From Gammaproteobacteria bacterium (GTDB lineage: Bacteria; Pseudomonadota; Gammaproteobacteria; Pseudomonadales; Porticoccaceae), in assembly GCA_006227015.1 (NCBI GenBank), contig SBGI01000134.1, positions 1 to 10,587 of the forward strand: DNA of 10,587 nt, written 5' to 3'. Below are positions 1 through 6,649 of the stretch, one piece after another. The number at the start of each line of letters is the position of its first letter. Position 1 is the stretch's first letter. The position numbers were made by a program, and so were the translations under genes. The notes under the pieces were generated by a model. It was not told the DNA's origin, did no database searches, and saw only the letters and a program-made list of their open reading frames with translations.

Positions 1-1
1 G

Positions 2-2005
2 CGCTCCATTCACGGGCAACTGGTGGACTTGCTGGTAGAGCGTGGTGCATCGGTCATTGTGTTTGACGTGTTCTTTGGAAAGCCAAAGGATGCGGCAACA
101 GACGGACAGTTTGCAGAGGCCGTGAAGCGTGCCAATCGGGTGGTACTGGTGGAAAAGCTCACGGGAAAAAGACAGCCGATTACCGACAAGGATGGCTATC
201 ACGTTGGCTCAGTCTGGGTAGAGGAGCTGTTATCCCCCATTGAGGAGTTGGTGGATAGCGCCAAAGGCCTGGCACCTTTCCCTTTGCCGAAGCTCGATGC
301 CGCAGTCTACGAGTTCTGGACCTTCAAGAGCAGTGTAGGGGATGCGCCCACCATGCCGGCCATGGCGCTGCAGCTGCATGCCGCATCCGTTTACAGTCAG
401 TGGCTGGGGATTCTGGAAAGCTGGGGCTTTCCCCGTCACGAGAACCTGCCACAGAGTATCGAGACCATTGCCAGTGCCAAGGACACGCGTAACCTGATGC
501 GCTACTGGCGTGGGGAGCTGACAGGTTTCCCCCTTCAGGGTGATATGCCTCTGGGATCTCTTGATAAGGCGTCATTGCTGGCATCGCTCAAAGGCCTCTA
601 CCAGGGAGAGCCTCATCGCTTTATTAATTTTTATGGCCCTCCCGGCACCATACCAACCATCCCCTATCACGCGGTTATAAAGGGGCACGATCCCAACCTT
701 GCCGATGGCGCCATGGATTTCACCAACAAGGTGGTGTTTGTAGGCTTTTCCGACCTCTATGACCCCGGGCAGCCGGATCGCTTCTACACGGTGTTTACCA
801 GTGATGATGGCGTCGACCTGAGTGGTGTTGAGATTGCAGCCACTTCCTTTGCCAACCTGCTCACCGACAATGCCCTGAAACCGGCCGGAGGATTGGAGTC
901 GGGCTTGATATTGCTTATTTTCGGGTTGTTTATGGGTATGCTGGTGTACTGGCTTCCCGCCATTGCCGGTGTGCCCCTGTCTTTGTTGCTGGCGGGTTTA
1001 TACGTGTTTTACGCTCAGTGGCAGTTCAATACTCAGTCGGTGTGGTTGCCGTTGGCGACGCCGATGCTGGTGCAATACCCGCTGGCGTTATTTACTGGTT
1101 TATTGGCTCAGTACCTGCTGGAGAGGCGTCGCAGTATTCAGGTGAGCGAGGCCATTAATTACTACCTGCCGGAAAATGTTGCCAGGGAACTGACGGAAAA
1201 CCGTCTCGACCCGGCCATGGCCAACAAAGTGGTCTACAGCACCTGTCTCGCTACTGATATGGCCGGATTCTCCACCATTGCCGAACAGATGCCGCCGGAT
1301 CAACTGGCATCCTTTCTCAACGAATACTTCGAAGCCCTCGCCCAGCCCCTGAAAAACCACCAGGTGGACGTTACCGAGTTTCGGGCGGATGCCATTATGT
1401 GTGCCTGGACAGCCAGTGGACCGTCGGTGGCCATTCGAAGCAAAGCCATTTTTGCGTCCCTGGAAGCCGTCGAGGCGATCGAAGAGTTCAAGGTTCGTCA
1501 CAAGATGCTGGGGGCCAAATTGCGCATTGGTCTGGAGTGTGGATCGGTGTACGTGGGGCATGCCGGCGGGGGCGGGCACTTTGTCTACAGTATTGTGGGC
1601 GACTGTGCCAATACCGCCTCGAGAATCGAGGGTCTGAACAAGCACCTGGGTACAGAGCTTTCTGCGACTGCCGCTGTCGTCGAGGGGTTGGAGGAGCTGC
1701 TGCTGTTGCGGCCCATGGGCAAATTTCAGTTTGTGGGTAAGACCGAAGGACTGCCGATTGTGGAAATACTTGCCGGCCGCAGTGACGCCAGCGAAGGTGA
1801 GCTGCAGTTATGCGAGCGCTTTGCCGAGGCACTGGAAAAATTCCAGCAGGGTGATTGGGTAATTGCCGAGGGTGGCTTCAGGCAGTTGTTAGACGACTAC
1901 CCCGACGATGGCCCTTCCAAATTCTTTCTGGATCGTTGCGTCCGCTATCAGGCCGGGGAGAGCCCGCCAGAGGATCTCACCACCGTTCGCATGGATGCCA
2001 AATAG
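2..2005 (+). CDS. CHASE2-domain class III adenylate/guanylate cyclase, N-terminus outside window
   Basis: Membrane sensor cyclase making a cyclic nucleotide. The frame is open to the left edge, and codons before the GTG at 23 already read as CHASE2 sequence (RSIHGQL), so that GTG is not taken as the start. Numbering from it, residues 1-285 are the extracytoplasmic CHASE2 sensor, ending in the usual KVVFVGFSDLYDPGQ block. Three hydrophobic helices follow (about 293-312, 314-334, 344-365), then the catalytic domain (about 400-585). Metal-binding Asp412 (TDMAGFS) and Asp456 (RADAIM) are present, as are Asn530 and Arg534 (ANTASR), so it looks catalytically competent. The substrate-selecting Lys of adenylate cyclases is Glu452, and the second selector is Ser523. 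A C-terminal TPR-like tail (about 590-650) is common in this family. It converges on the DUF971 gene, 11 bases away. Family assignment is secure; the nucleotide product is open. Confidence 0.93.
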   Translation, partial: RSIHGQLVDLLVERGASVIVFDVFFGKPKDAATDGQFAEAVKRANRVVLVEKLTGKRQPITDKDGYHVGSVWVEELLSPIEELVDSAKGLAPFPLPKLDAAVYEFWTFKSSVGDAPTMPAMALQLHAASVYSQWLGILESWGFPRHENLPQSIETIASAKDTRNLMRYWRGELTGFPLQGDMPLGSLDKASLLASLKGLYQGEPHRFINFYGPPGTIPTIPYHAVIKGHDPNLADGAMDFTNKVVFVGFSDLYDPGQPDRFYTVFTSDDGVDLSGVEIAATSFANLLTDNALKPAGGLESGLILLIFGLFMGMLVYWLPAIAGVPLSLLLAGLYVFYAQWQFNTQSVWLPLATPMLVQYPLALFTGLLAQYLLERRRSIQVSEAINYYLPENVARELTENRLDPAMANKVVYSTCLATDMAGFSTIAEQMPPDQLASFLNEYFEALAQPLKNHQVDVTEFRADAIMCAWTASGPSVAIRSKAIFASLEAVEAIEEFKVRHKMLGAKLRIGLECGSVYVGHAGGGGHFVYSIVGDCANTASRIEGLNKHLGTELSATAAVVEGLEELLLLRPMGKFQFVGKTEGLPIVEILAGRSDASEGELQLCERFAEALEKFQQGDWVIAEGGFRQLLDDYPDDGPSKFFLDRCVRYQAGESPPEDLTTVRMDAK

Positions 2006-2016
2006 GCTGCACGGGC

Positions 2017-2418
2017 TTAGTGATTTTTTGTCGGGTTTGACGGATCCATCAGCTTTACTGGTTGGGTGTTGGCATCGCGAAATTTACCCGCCTGGGTCAG
2101 TTCATTGAGGTAATTTTTCCAGTACTGGTCATGGTTTTCTGAAAGATCCCGCAGGTAATCCCAGCTGAAGATGCCACTGTTATGGCCGTCGCTAAATGTC
2201 AGTGTCAGGGCATAATTACCGGAGGCCGTCGCGCCTGTGACCCTTACCCCCTGCTTGCCGTCCTGAAGCACGGACTGTCCCGGGCCGTGCCCTCTCACTT
2301 CAGCACTGGGTGAGTGAACCCGCAGGTATTCACCACTCAAGGTAAATCGTTTGCCATCTGCATATTCAAGCGTCAGGCTGCCATCCTCCTGGGAGATTTT
2401 TACTTTACTGGGAAGCAT
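2017..2418 (-). CDS. DUF971 (gamma-butyrobetaine hydroxylase-like N-terminal domain) protein
   Basis: Small single-domain protein of 133 residues. It matches the DUF971 pattern: an L.YADGKRFTLSGEYLRVHSPSAEVRGHG block, then a NYALTLTFSDGHNSGIFSWDYLR block. The fold is the N-terminal domain of gamma-butyrobetaine hydroxylases, but there is no dioxygenase domain here. The cysteines that bind zinc in some relatives are absent (SPSAEV at that place); the histidine of DGHNSGIF remains. It follows hslU by 52 bases, with an AAGGAAA ribosome site ahead of its ATG, and is probably the last gene of hslVU. The same order occurs in Pseudomonas (from memory), suggesting a link to HslUV or stress physiology, though the molecular role is unknown. 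Confidence 0.88.
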   Translation of the reverse strand: MLPSKVKISQEDGSLTLEYADGKRFTLSGEYLRVHSPSAEVRGHGPGQSVLQDGKQGVRVTGATASGNYALTLTFSDGHNSGIFSWDYLRDLSENHDQYWKNYLNELTQAGKFRDANTQPVKLMDPSNPTKNH

Positions 2419-2470
2419 GGCTGTTGATTTCCTTTATTGGCATATAGGCTCAGGGGCTAGGCGCTGGTGG

Positions 2471-3796
2471 TTACAGAATAAACCGCGACAGGTCTTCGTC
2501 CCGGGATATTTCCGTGAGTTGCTGATCGACAAATGCCGCATCAATTTTCACAGGTTCGTTTTTGCCGCCTTTGTCCGATGCTTCGAATGAAATCTCTTCC
2601 AGCAGTCTCTCCATCAACGTGTGCAAGCGGCGGGCACCAATATTTTCGGTGCGCTCGTTCACCTCAAAGGCAATCTCGGCAATACGTTTGACCCCGTCCG
2701 GCTGGAAGTTGACGCTCAACTCTTCCGTGGCTAACAGCTCCCGGTATTGCTCGGTGAGGGAGGCATTGGGTTCGGTGAGAATGCGTTCGAAATCTTCACT
2801 GCTGAGGGATTGCAGTTCCACGCGAATGGGTAACCTGCCCTGCAGTTCGGGAATCAGGTCAGAGGGCTTTGAAAAGTGGAACGCGCCGGAGGCAATGAAC
2901 AGTATGTGGTCGGTCTTGATCATGCCGTATTTTGTGGTGACCGTGCTGCCTTCAATCAGCGGCAGCAAGTCCCTCTGCACACCTTCTCGCGAGACGTCGG
3001 CCCCGGAAGTTTCACCGCGTTTGGCAACTTTGTCGATTTCATCAATGAAGACAATGCCATTCTGTTCTGCAGACTCCACGGCGCGAATTTTCAGTTCTTC
3101 TTCATTAATCATGCTCGCAGCCTGCTCTTCTGTCAGCTGCTTCATTGCCTGTGCCACGGTGACCTTTTTGCGCTGGGTTTTGCCTTTACCGAGATTGGAA
3201 AACATGTTTTGTAACTGATTGGTCATTTCTTCCATGCCGGGGGGGGCCATGATTTCAACGCCCATGGGTGTGGCGCTGATATCAATTTCAATTTCCTTGT
3301 CATCCAGTTCGCCCTGGCGCAGTTTCTTGCGGAAAACCTGTCGGGTACTGGATTCGCTATCGGAACTTTCCCCATCTCTGGCTGGTGGCAGCAGGGCATC
3401 GAGTACCAGTTCCTCGGCTGCGTCCATTGCCCGCTGCTGAACCTTGTGCATCTCAGTTTCCCGCAAGAGCTTCACGGACGTTTCCACCAGGTCGCGGATG
3501 ATGGATTCCACATCCTTGCCGACATAGCCGACTTCGGTAAATTTGGTTGCCTCAACCTTGACGAACGGGGCATTGGCCAGTCGCGCCAGGCGCCGGGCGA
3601 TTTCAGTCTTTCCAACCCCTGTCGGGCCGATCATCAGAATATTTTTCGGGGTAACCTCGTTGCGCAATTCCGGTTGGAGTTGCATGCGCCGCCAACGGTT
3701 GCGCAGGGCGATGGCAACAGCTCGTTTGGCGTCATCTTGGCCGATAATGTGGCGGTCAAGTTCGTGGACAATTTCTCGGGGAGTCATATTCGACAT
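2471..3796 (-). CDS. hslU: ATP-dependent protease ATPase subunit HslU (ClpY)
   Basis: AAA+ unfoldase that forms hexamers, unfolds substrates and threads them into the HslV peptidase in the cytosol. The 441 residues are close to the E. coli length (443). Visible motifs are Walker A GPTGVGKT (57-64), the pore loop GYVG (90-93), Walker B FIDEID with Asp252-Glu253, and the sensor-2 region [15 protein letters not shown]. The C-terminal tail EDLSRFIL is the element that docks into HslV. The low-complexity stretch about 130-240 is the I domain. I start at the ATG at 3796 ([14 protein letters not shown]), preceded by GAGAG about 10 bases upstream. A further in-frame ATG at 3886 would add 30 residues unlike the family. 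It lies 101 bases downstream of hslV in the same unit. Confidence 0.97.
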   Translation of the reverse strand: MSNMTPREIVHELDRHIIGQDDAKRAVAIALRNRWRRMQLQPELRNEVTPKNILMIGPTGVGKTEIARRLARLANAPFVKVEATKFTEVGYVGKDVESIIRDLVETSVKLLRETEMHKVQQRAMDAAEELVLDALLPPARDGESSDSESSTRQVFRKKLRQGELDDKEIEIDISATPMGVEIMAPPGMEEMTNQLQNMFSNLGKGKTQRKKVTVAQAMKQLTEEQAASMINEEELKIRAVESAEQNGIVFIDEIDKVAKRGETSGADVSREGVQRDLLPLIEGSTVTTKYGMIKTDHILFIASGAFHFSKPSDLIPELQGRLPIRVELQSLSSEDFERILTEPNASLTEQYRELLATEELSVNFQPDGVKRIAEIAFEVNERTENIGARRLHTLMERLLEEISFEASDKGGKNEPVKIDAAFVDQQLTEISRDEDLSRFIL

Positions 3797-3863
3797 ACTG
3801 TAAATCTCTCTGATACCGACTGGCTCCAGAGCTGCGTCTGTGCCAGGCCGGGAATAGGTTGTA

Positions 3864-3898
3864 ATCAATGCCGGTACTGGCAGCACCAGGGCATTGAT
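3864..3898 (-). other. Intercistronic hairpin between hslV and hslU
   Basis: A 9-base inverted repeat (ATCAATGCC at 3864-3872 and GGCATTGAT at 3890-3898) encloses a second stem, CTGG at 3877-3880 with CCAG at 3886-3889, leaving a CAGCA loop and a 4-base bulge. One arm touches the hslV stop codon. No T-run follows on the minus strand, so a full intrinsic terminator is unlikely. RNA stabilisation, processing or partial attenuation between the two cistrons is more plausible. The function is inference; the repeat is seen directly. Confidence 0.6.
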
Positions 3899-4437
3899 CA
3901 GTAATCCAGTTCTTCAATGGTGCGATTGTGGTTGGTGTAGATACAGATATCGCCGGCGATCTCCAGGCCTTTTTCGACAATGGTTTTCGCGTCGAGCTCT
4001 GTGTTTTCCAGCAGTGCGCGTGCGGCAGACTGGGCAAATGCTCCACCGGAGCCGATGGCGATCAGGTCATTTTCCGGCTGAATCACGTCGCCGTTACCGG
4101 TAATGATCAAAGAGGCTTCTTTGTCGGCCACTGCCAACAGCGCTTCGAGTTTTCTCAGGATACGATCAGAGCGCCAGTCTTTGGCCAGTTCCACTGCAGC
4201 ACGGGTGAGGTTGCCCCGGTGTTGTTCCAGCTTCGCTTCAAAGCGCTCAAACAGAGTGAAAGCATCGGCTGTACCACCGGCAAATCCTGCGATGACCTGA
4301 TCATTGTGCAAGCGGCGCACTTTGCGGGCATTGCCTTTCATAACGGTGTTGCCCAGGGTCACCTGGCCGTCGCCGCCGATAACTACTTTGCCATTGCGGC
4401 GCACGGAAAGAATGGTGGTGCCTCGATACTGTTCCAA
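3898..4437 (-). CDS. hslV: ATP-dependent protease peptidase subunit HslV (ClpQ)
   Basis: Threonine peptidase of the HslUV protease, a two-ring proteasome-like chamber in the cytosol. The sequence follows E. coli HslV nearly throughout ([81 protein letters not shown]). The chain is 179 residues and reads [16 protein letters not shown]: a six-residue leader precedes the TT of the active site, so the nucleophile should be the first Thr (residue 7) after processing. The start codon is TTG at 4437, chosen because AGGAG lies about 6 bases upstream and no ATG or GTG is available nearby. First gene of the hslV-hslU-DUF971 unit, with a sigma-32-like promoter directly upstream. Confidence 0.97.
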   Translation of the reverse strand: MEQYRGTTILSVRRNGKVVIGGDGQVTLGNTVMKGNARKVRRLHNDQVIAGFAGGTADAFTLFERFEAKLEQHRGNLTRAAVELAKDWRSDRILRKLEALLAVADKEASLIITGNGDVIQPENDLIAIGSGGAFAQSAARALLENTELDAKTIVEKGLEIAGDICIYTNHNRTIEELDY

Positions 4438-4481
4438 AAGAGTCTCCTGTGGATTTGTTCTGGGTCGCTGCCTGAGTCGAT

Positions 4482-4508
4482 AGATGGGGGCGCGACCCGA
4501 AAATTCAA
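4482..4508 (-). promoter_or_regulatory. Sigma-32-like heat-shock promoter of hslVU
   Basis: On the minus strand TTGAA (4508-4504) is followed by a 14-base spacer and CCCCATCT (4489-4482). The known sigma-32 pattern is CTTGAA, 13-17 bases, CCCCATNT; only the first C of the -35 differs (A here). Predicted transcription starts near 4475, giving a leader of roughly 38 bases to the hslV TTG. It sits just after the stop of the Rieske gene, so hslVU can be expressed apart from htpX. hslVU is a known sigma-32 gene in E. coli, which supports the call. Confidence 0.8.
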
Positions 4509-4524
4509 TGGTGAAAAGTCCTGA

Positions 4525-4866
4525 TTAGCGAGGGTTTTCCCGCCCGTCGCCAAGATAAATCTCGCCATCAATCAGTGTGCAGGGCTTGGCCTGTAATGAC
4601 TGATTGCGGCATGGGCCTGCAATACAGTGGCCGGTGTCCATCTCAAAGAGGGCGCCATGGGTGCTGCACTGGATGTATTGGCGTTGCAGGTCCAGAAACT
4701 GGCCAGGCATCAGGTTGAGTGGCGCCCCAACGTGCGGGCAACTGTTGCGGTATATCTGCACAGATTGCCCACGGCGCACGGCAAAGCAGGCCTCGCCCTC
4801 GATTTGCAGGTCAATGCCGCCTGGATCCGGTATGTCTTCCAGGCGGCAGAGTGGGCTGGAGATCAT
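4525..4866 (-). CDS. Small Rieske [2Fe-2S] ferredoxin-like protein
   Basis: A single Rieske domain of 113 residues with no other catalytic domain. Counting from the ATG at 4866, the cluster ligands are C43-x-H45 in SCPHVGAPL and C67-x2-H70 in CSTHGALF, with the typical 21-residue interval; CIAGPC follows. The resemblance is to NirD and dioxygenase ferredoxins, which pass single electrons to a partner oxygenase or reductase. No such partner is in the window. The ATG overlaps the htpX stop by one base (TGATG), implying translational coupling. A TTG one codon upstream is possible but less likely. The protein is soluble, with no signal peptide. The partner enzyme and physiological role are unknown. 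Confidence 0.9.
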   Translation of the reverse strand: MISSPLCRLEDIPDPGGIDLQIEGEACFAVRRGQSVQIYRNSCPHVGAPLNLMPGQFLDLQRQYIQCSTHGALFEMDTGHCIAGPCRNQSLQAKPCTLIDGEIYLGDGRENPR

Positions 4867-5759
4867 CAAGCGCCCCGGCGCAGGGCTTCGATACGCTCAT
4901 CCAGCGGCGGGTGAGACATAAACAGGCGGGTGGCGTGTTGTTTCCAGCCACTGGAAATACCAAAGGTGGTTAAGGTGTCCGGCATTTGATTGGGGACGTG
5001 GGCCTGGGTTTCTTCCTGCAGACGCTGTAGCGCTGAAATCATGGCGCCGCGGCCTGCCAGGTGTGCACCCGCTGCATCGGCGCGGAATTCCCGCCAGCGG
5101 GAGAACCACATAACGATCATGGAGGCGAAAATACCCAGTATTACCTGTAACACCATCACCGTAACGAAATAACCGATGCCGTAGCCGCGTTCATTTTTGA
5201 ACACCGCCTTGTCGATGATGGAACCCAGGATGCGGGCAAAGAACATCACAAAGGTGTTCAGGACACCCTGTACCAGTGACAGGGTAACCATGTCGCCGTT
5301 GGCGACATGACCAATTTCATGGGCCAGCACAGCGCGCACTTCCTCCTTGTCGAAGCGGTGCAAAAGGCCTTCGCTGACAGCTACCAGGGCGTCATTCTTG
5401 TTCCAACCCGTGGCAAACGCATTCGATTGTTGTGCGGGGAATATACCTACTTCCGGCATGCGGATGCCGGCTTTGTTGGCCAGGTCGCTTACGGTTTCCA
5501 TCAGCCAGCGCTCATCGGGCGTGCGGGGCTGTTCGATGAGTTTCGTGCCGGTGCTCATCTTTGCCATCCATTTGGATATCAGCAGGGAGACGAAGGAGCC
5601 GCCAAAGCCGAACAGGGCGCACATCACCAGCAATCCGCTGAGATTGGTGTAGATGCCCTGTGATGCCAGGTACTGCTCCAGCCCCAGCATTTTGAACACG
5701 ATGCTGAACAGCACGAGTATGGCAATGTTTGTGCCCATGAATAAACCGATTCGTAACAC
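4866..5759 (-). CDS. htpX: Protease HtpX, inner-membrane M48 zinc metalloprotease
   Basis: Zinc endopeptidase that cleaves misfolded or abandoned membrane proteins on the cytoplasmic side, complementing FtsH. The product has 297 residues (E. coli 293). Two N-terminal membrane helices are clear, then the HEIGH zinc motif (His147, Glu148, His151) and the third ligand Glu224 in [10 protein letters not shown]. Two further hydrophobic segments lie between them. The C-terminal [13 protein letters not shown] is typical. I place the start at GTG 5759 ([10 protein letters not shown] follows), where AGGAGA sits about 6 bases upstream. The longer open frame to 5828 would add 23 residues foreign to the family and run over the promoter. 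It is followed without a gap by the Rieske gene and preceded by a sigma-32-like promoter. Confidence 0.96.
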   Translation of the reverse strand: MLRIGLFMGTNIAILVLFSIVFKMLGLEQYLASQGIYTNLSGLLVMCALFGFGGSFVSLLISKWMAKMSTGTKLIEQPRTPDERWLMETVSDLANKAGIRMPEVGIFPAQQSNAFATGWNKNDALVAVSEGLLHRFDKEEVRAVLAHEIGHVANGDMVTLSLVQGVLNTFVMFFARILGSIIDKAVFKNERGYGIGYFVTVMVLQVILGIFASMIVMWFSRWREFRADAAGAHLAGRGAMISALQRLQEETQAHVPNQMPDTLTTFGISSGWKQHATRLFMSHPPLDERIEALRRGA

Positions 5760-5801
5760 GCTAACTCTCCTCGTTGTGGTGTCGATGATTGGCACCTTAT
5801 A

Positions 5802-5828
5802 AGATGCGACCTGTCGCAAAAAATTCAA
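5802..5828 (-). promoter_or_regulatory. Sigma-32-like promoter of htpX, overlapped by a dyad
   Basis: On the minus strand TTGAA (5828-5824) is followed by 14 bases and TCGCATCT (5809-5802), matching CCCCATNT at five of seven fixed positions. The 12 bases CCATTGAATTTT are identical to those of the hslV promoter and the spacer length is the same. The predicted start lies about 36 bases before the GTG of htpX. A dyad TGCGAC-CT-GTCGCA (5805-5818, plus strand) covers the spacer and part of the -10. TATAAG next to the -10 could also serve a housekeeping sigma factor. htpX is heat-inducible in E. coli. Confidence 0.6.
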
Positions 5829-5888
5829 TGGCCAGGGGCGACTTTTATTCTGAGCCGTTATCTTGAGCCGGCAGATTCTAACAAAAGT

Positions 5889-5944
5889 CCTGGAATGGCA
5901 CGTCCAGTGTTTTTCCAGCGGGTGGTGCCACCAGGTTTTGTTTT
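5889..5944 (+). terminator. Orphan intrinsic-terminator-like hairpin in the htpX/lipoprotein spacer
   Basis: CCTGG (5889-5893) and TGGCAC (5896-5901) pair with GTGCCA (5925-5930) and CCAGG (5931-5935), an 11-base-pair stem with a two-base bulge, followed on the plus strand by TTTTGTTTT. On the minus strand the tail CTTTTGTT is weaker. Both neighbouring genes are transcribed away from this point, so no annotated transcript ends here. A short RNA from about 5810 is one explanation: TTGTGG (5774-5779), 18 bases, TATAAG (5798-5803) is a possible promoter. Only the hairpin and T-run are seen directly. Confidence 0.5.
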
Positions 5945-6090
5945 CGGACTCAGTGCCTGGTGACGTAATTAAGGTGGCGAGTAATGATTTTTTACGGCAA
6001 CATCCGTGCGTGAGTGTTGTCAGTTAGAACAGCAACCCGATCTGGCCGAGCGGCCTAAACGGGATAATCAAGATTAACAGGGGGCTTCGA
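5945..6090. other. Remainder of the htpX/lipoprotein divergent spacer
   Basis: No gene is recognised here. It contains a small GC-rich dyad GGCCG-AG-CGGCC (6044-6055) and a GATAAT (6063-6068) that resembles a -10 box but lacks a convincing -35. The ribosome site AGGGGG (6079-6084) of the lipoprotein lies 6 bases before its ATG. Its promoter must be in this stretch, but I cannot place it with confidence. Confidence 0.4.
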
Positions 6091-6558
6091 ATGCGCCAAT
6101 TAAGACTGGTCGGGTGGCTTATTGTGCTCTGCATGCTGCCCGGTTGTGCCCTGTTAACCCCATCCCAGAAACCGGAAGTCCACCTGGTGAATGTGGAGCC
6201 CGATTCCCACGAAGGGTTGCAGCAGAATTTTCTGATCACCCTGCAGGTGACAAACCCCACCGCTCACGAACTGAATATTTCCGGTATGTCATACAACCTC
6301 AAGCTTCAGGGTCAGAAGCTGATCAGTGGGGTTTCCGGGGGGTTGCGGCCGCTTCCCCCCTACGCGCAGTCAACGGTCAAAGTGCAGGCGTCAGCAAACC
6401 TGATTAGCGGCTTGAAGATCATCGGTGCCTTTATGGAGAATCCTACCGAGTCGGTGGAATTTGAGTTAGAGGCACGTCTCAACATGGGCTGGTGGCGATT
6501 TCCTGTGACCGTCGTGGAAGCCGGCTCCATTGACCTGGGCAAATACGGCGTTAAGTAA
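6091..6558 (+). CDS. LEA14-like (LEA type 2) outer-membrane lipoprotein
   Basis: A 155-residue lipoprotein. The N-terminus MRQLRLVGWLIVLCMLPGC is a lipoprotein signal peptide whose lipobox ends at Cys19. The +2 residue is Ala, so Lol sorting to the outer membrane is expected. The mature part fits the LEA_2 (LEA14 / WHy) beta-sandwich: an N-terminal strand EVHLVNVEP, then the paired pattern LQVTNPTAHELNISGMSYNLKLQG and a run of alternating hydrophobic residues to the C-terminus. Members are linked to desiccation or stress in plants; in bacteria the role is unclear. The ATG has a strong AGGGGG site 6 bases upstream. It stands alone, divergent from htpX and convergent with the MscS-type gene. 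Confidence 0.85.
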   Translation: MRQLRLVGWLIVLCMLPGCALLTPSQKPEVHLVNVEPDSHEGLQQNFLITLQVTNPTAHELNISGMSYNLKLQGQKLISGVSGGLRPLPPYAQSTVKVQASANLISGLKIIGAFMENPTESVEFELEARLNMGWWRFPVTVVEAGSIDLGKYGVK

Positions 6559-6581
6559 CCGATACACTCTGCTGAAATATC

Positions 6582-6626
6582 TGGGCGGTTCGGTCTAAAG
6601 CAGAACCCGCTGCCGATGACCGCCCA
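6582..6626. terminator. Stem-loop between convergent lipoprotein and MscS-type genes
   Basis: TGGGCGGT (6582-6589) pairs with ACCGCCCA (6619-6626). The stem continues with TCGG (6590-6593) and CCGA (6613-6616), then CAG/CTG (6601-6603, 6610-6612). It lies 24 bases after the lipoprotein stop and 24 bases before the end of the channel gene, where a bidirectional terminator would be expected. No T-run follows on either strand, so Rho-independent termination is doubtful; it may instead protect 3' ends. Confidence 0.45.
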
Positions 6627-6649
6627 AAACCGACATAGGTAAAGCCAGT

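Noticed and set aside
23..25. GTG as the true start of the cyclase
   Set aside because: Codons upstream to the window edge continue the CHASE2 pattern, so the gene starts outside the window.
1100..1645. Open frame of 181 codons on the minus strand inside the cyclase
   Set aside because: It lies wholly opposite conserved catalytic-domain codons, its product resembles nothing, and it has no ribosome site.
2562..3218. Open frame of 218 codons on the plus strand opposite hslU
   Set aside because: Ser-rich, featureless product antisense to a highly conserved gene; a shadow of its codon bias.
3239..3246. Run of eight G in hslU as a frameshift site
   Set aside because: The reading frame is intact on both sides and the protein is of normal length, so there is no sign of a frameshift.
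3928..4524. Open frame of 198 codons on the plus strand opposite hslV
   Set aside because: Covers all of hslV in antisense and crosses its promoter; no family resemblance.
6044..6055. GGCCG-AG-CGGCC as a terminator or tRNA remnant
   Set aside because: Two-base loop, no T-run and no cloverleaf features; only a small GC dyad.
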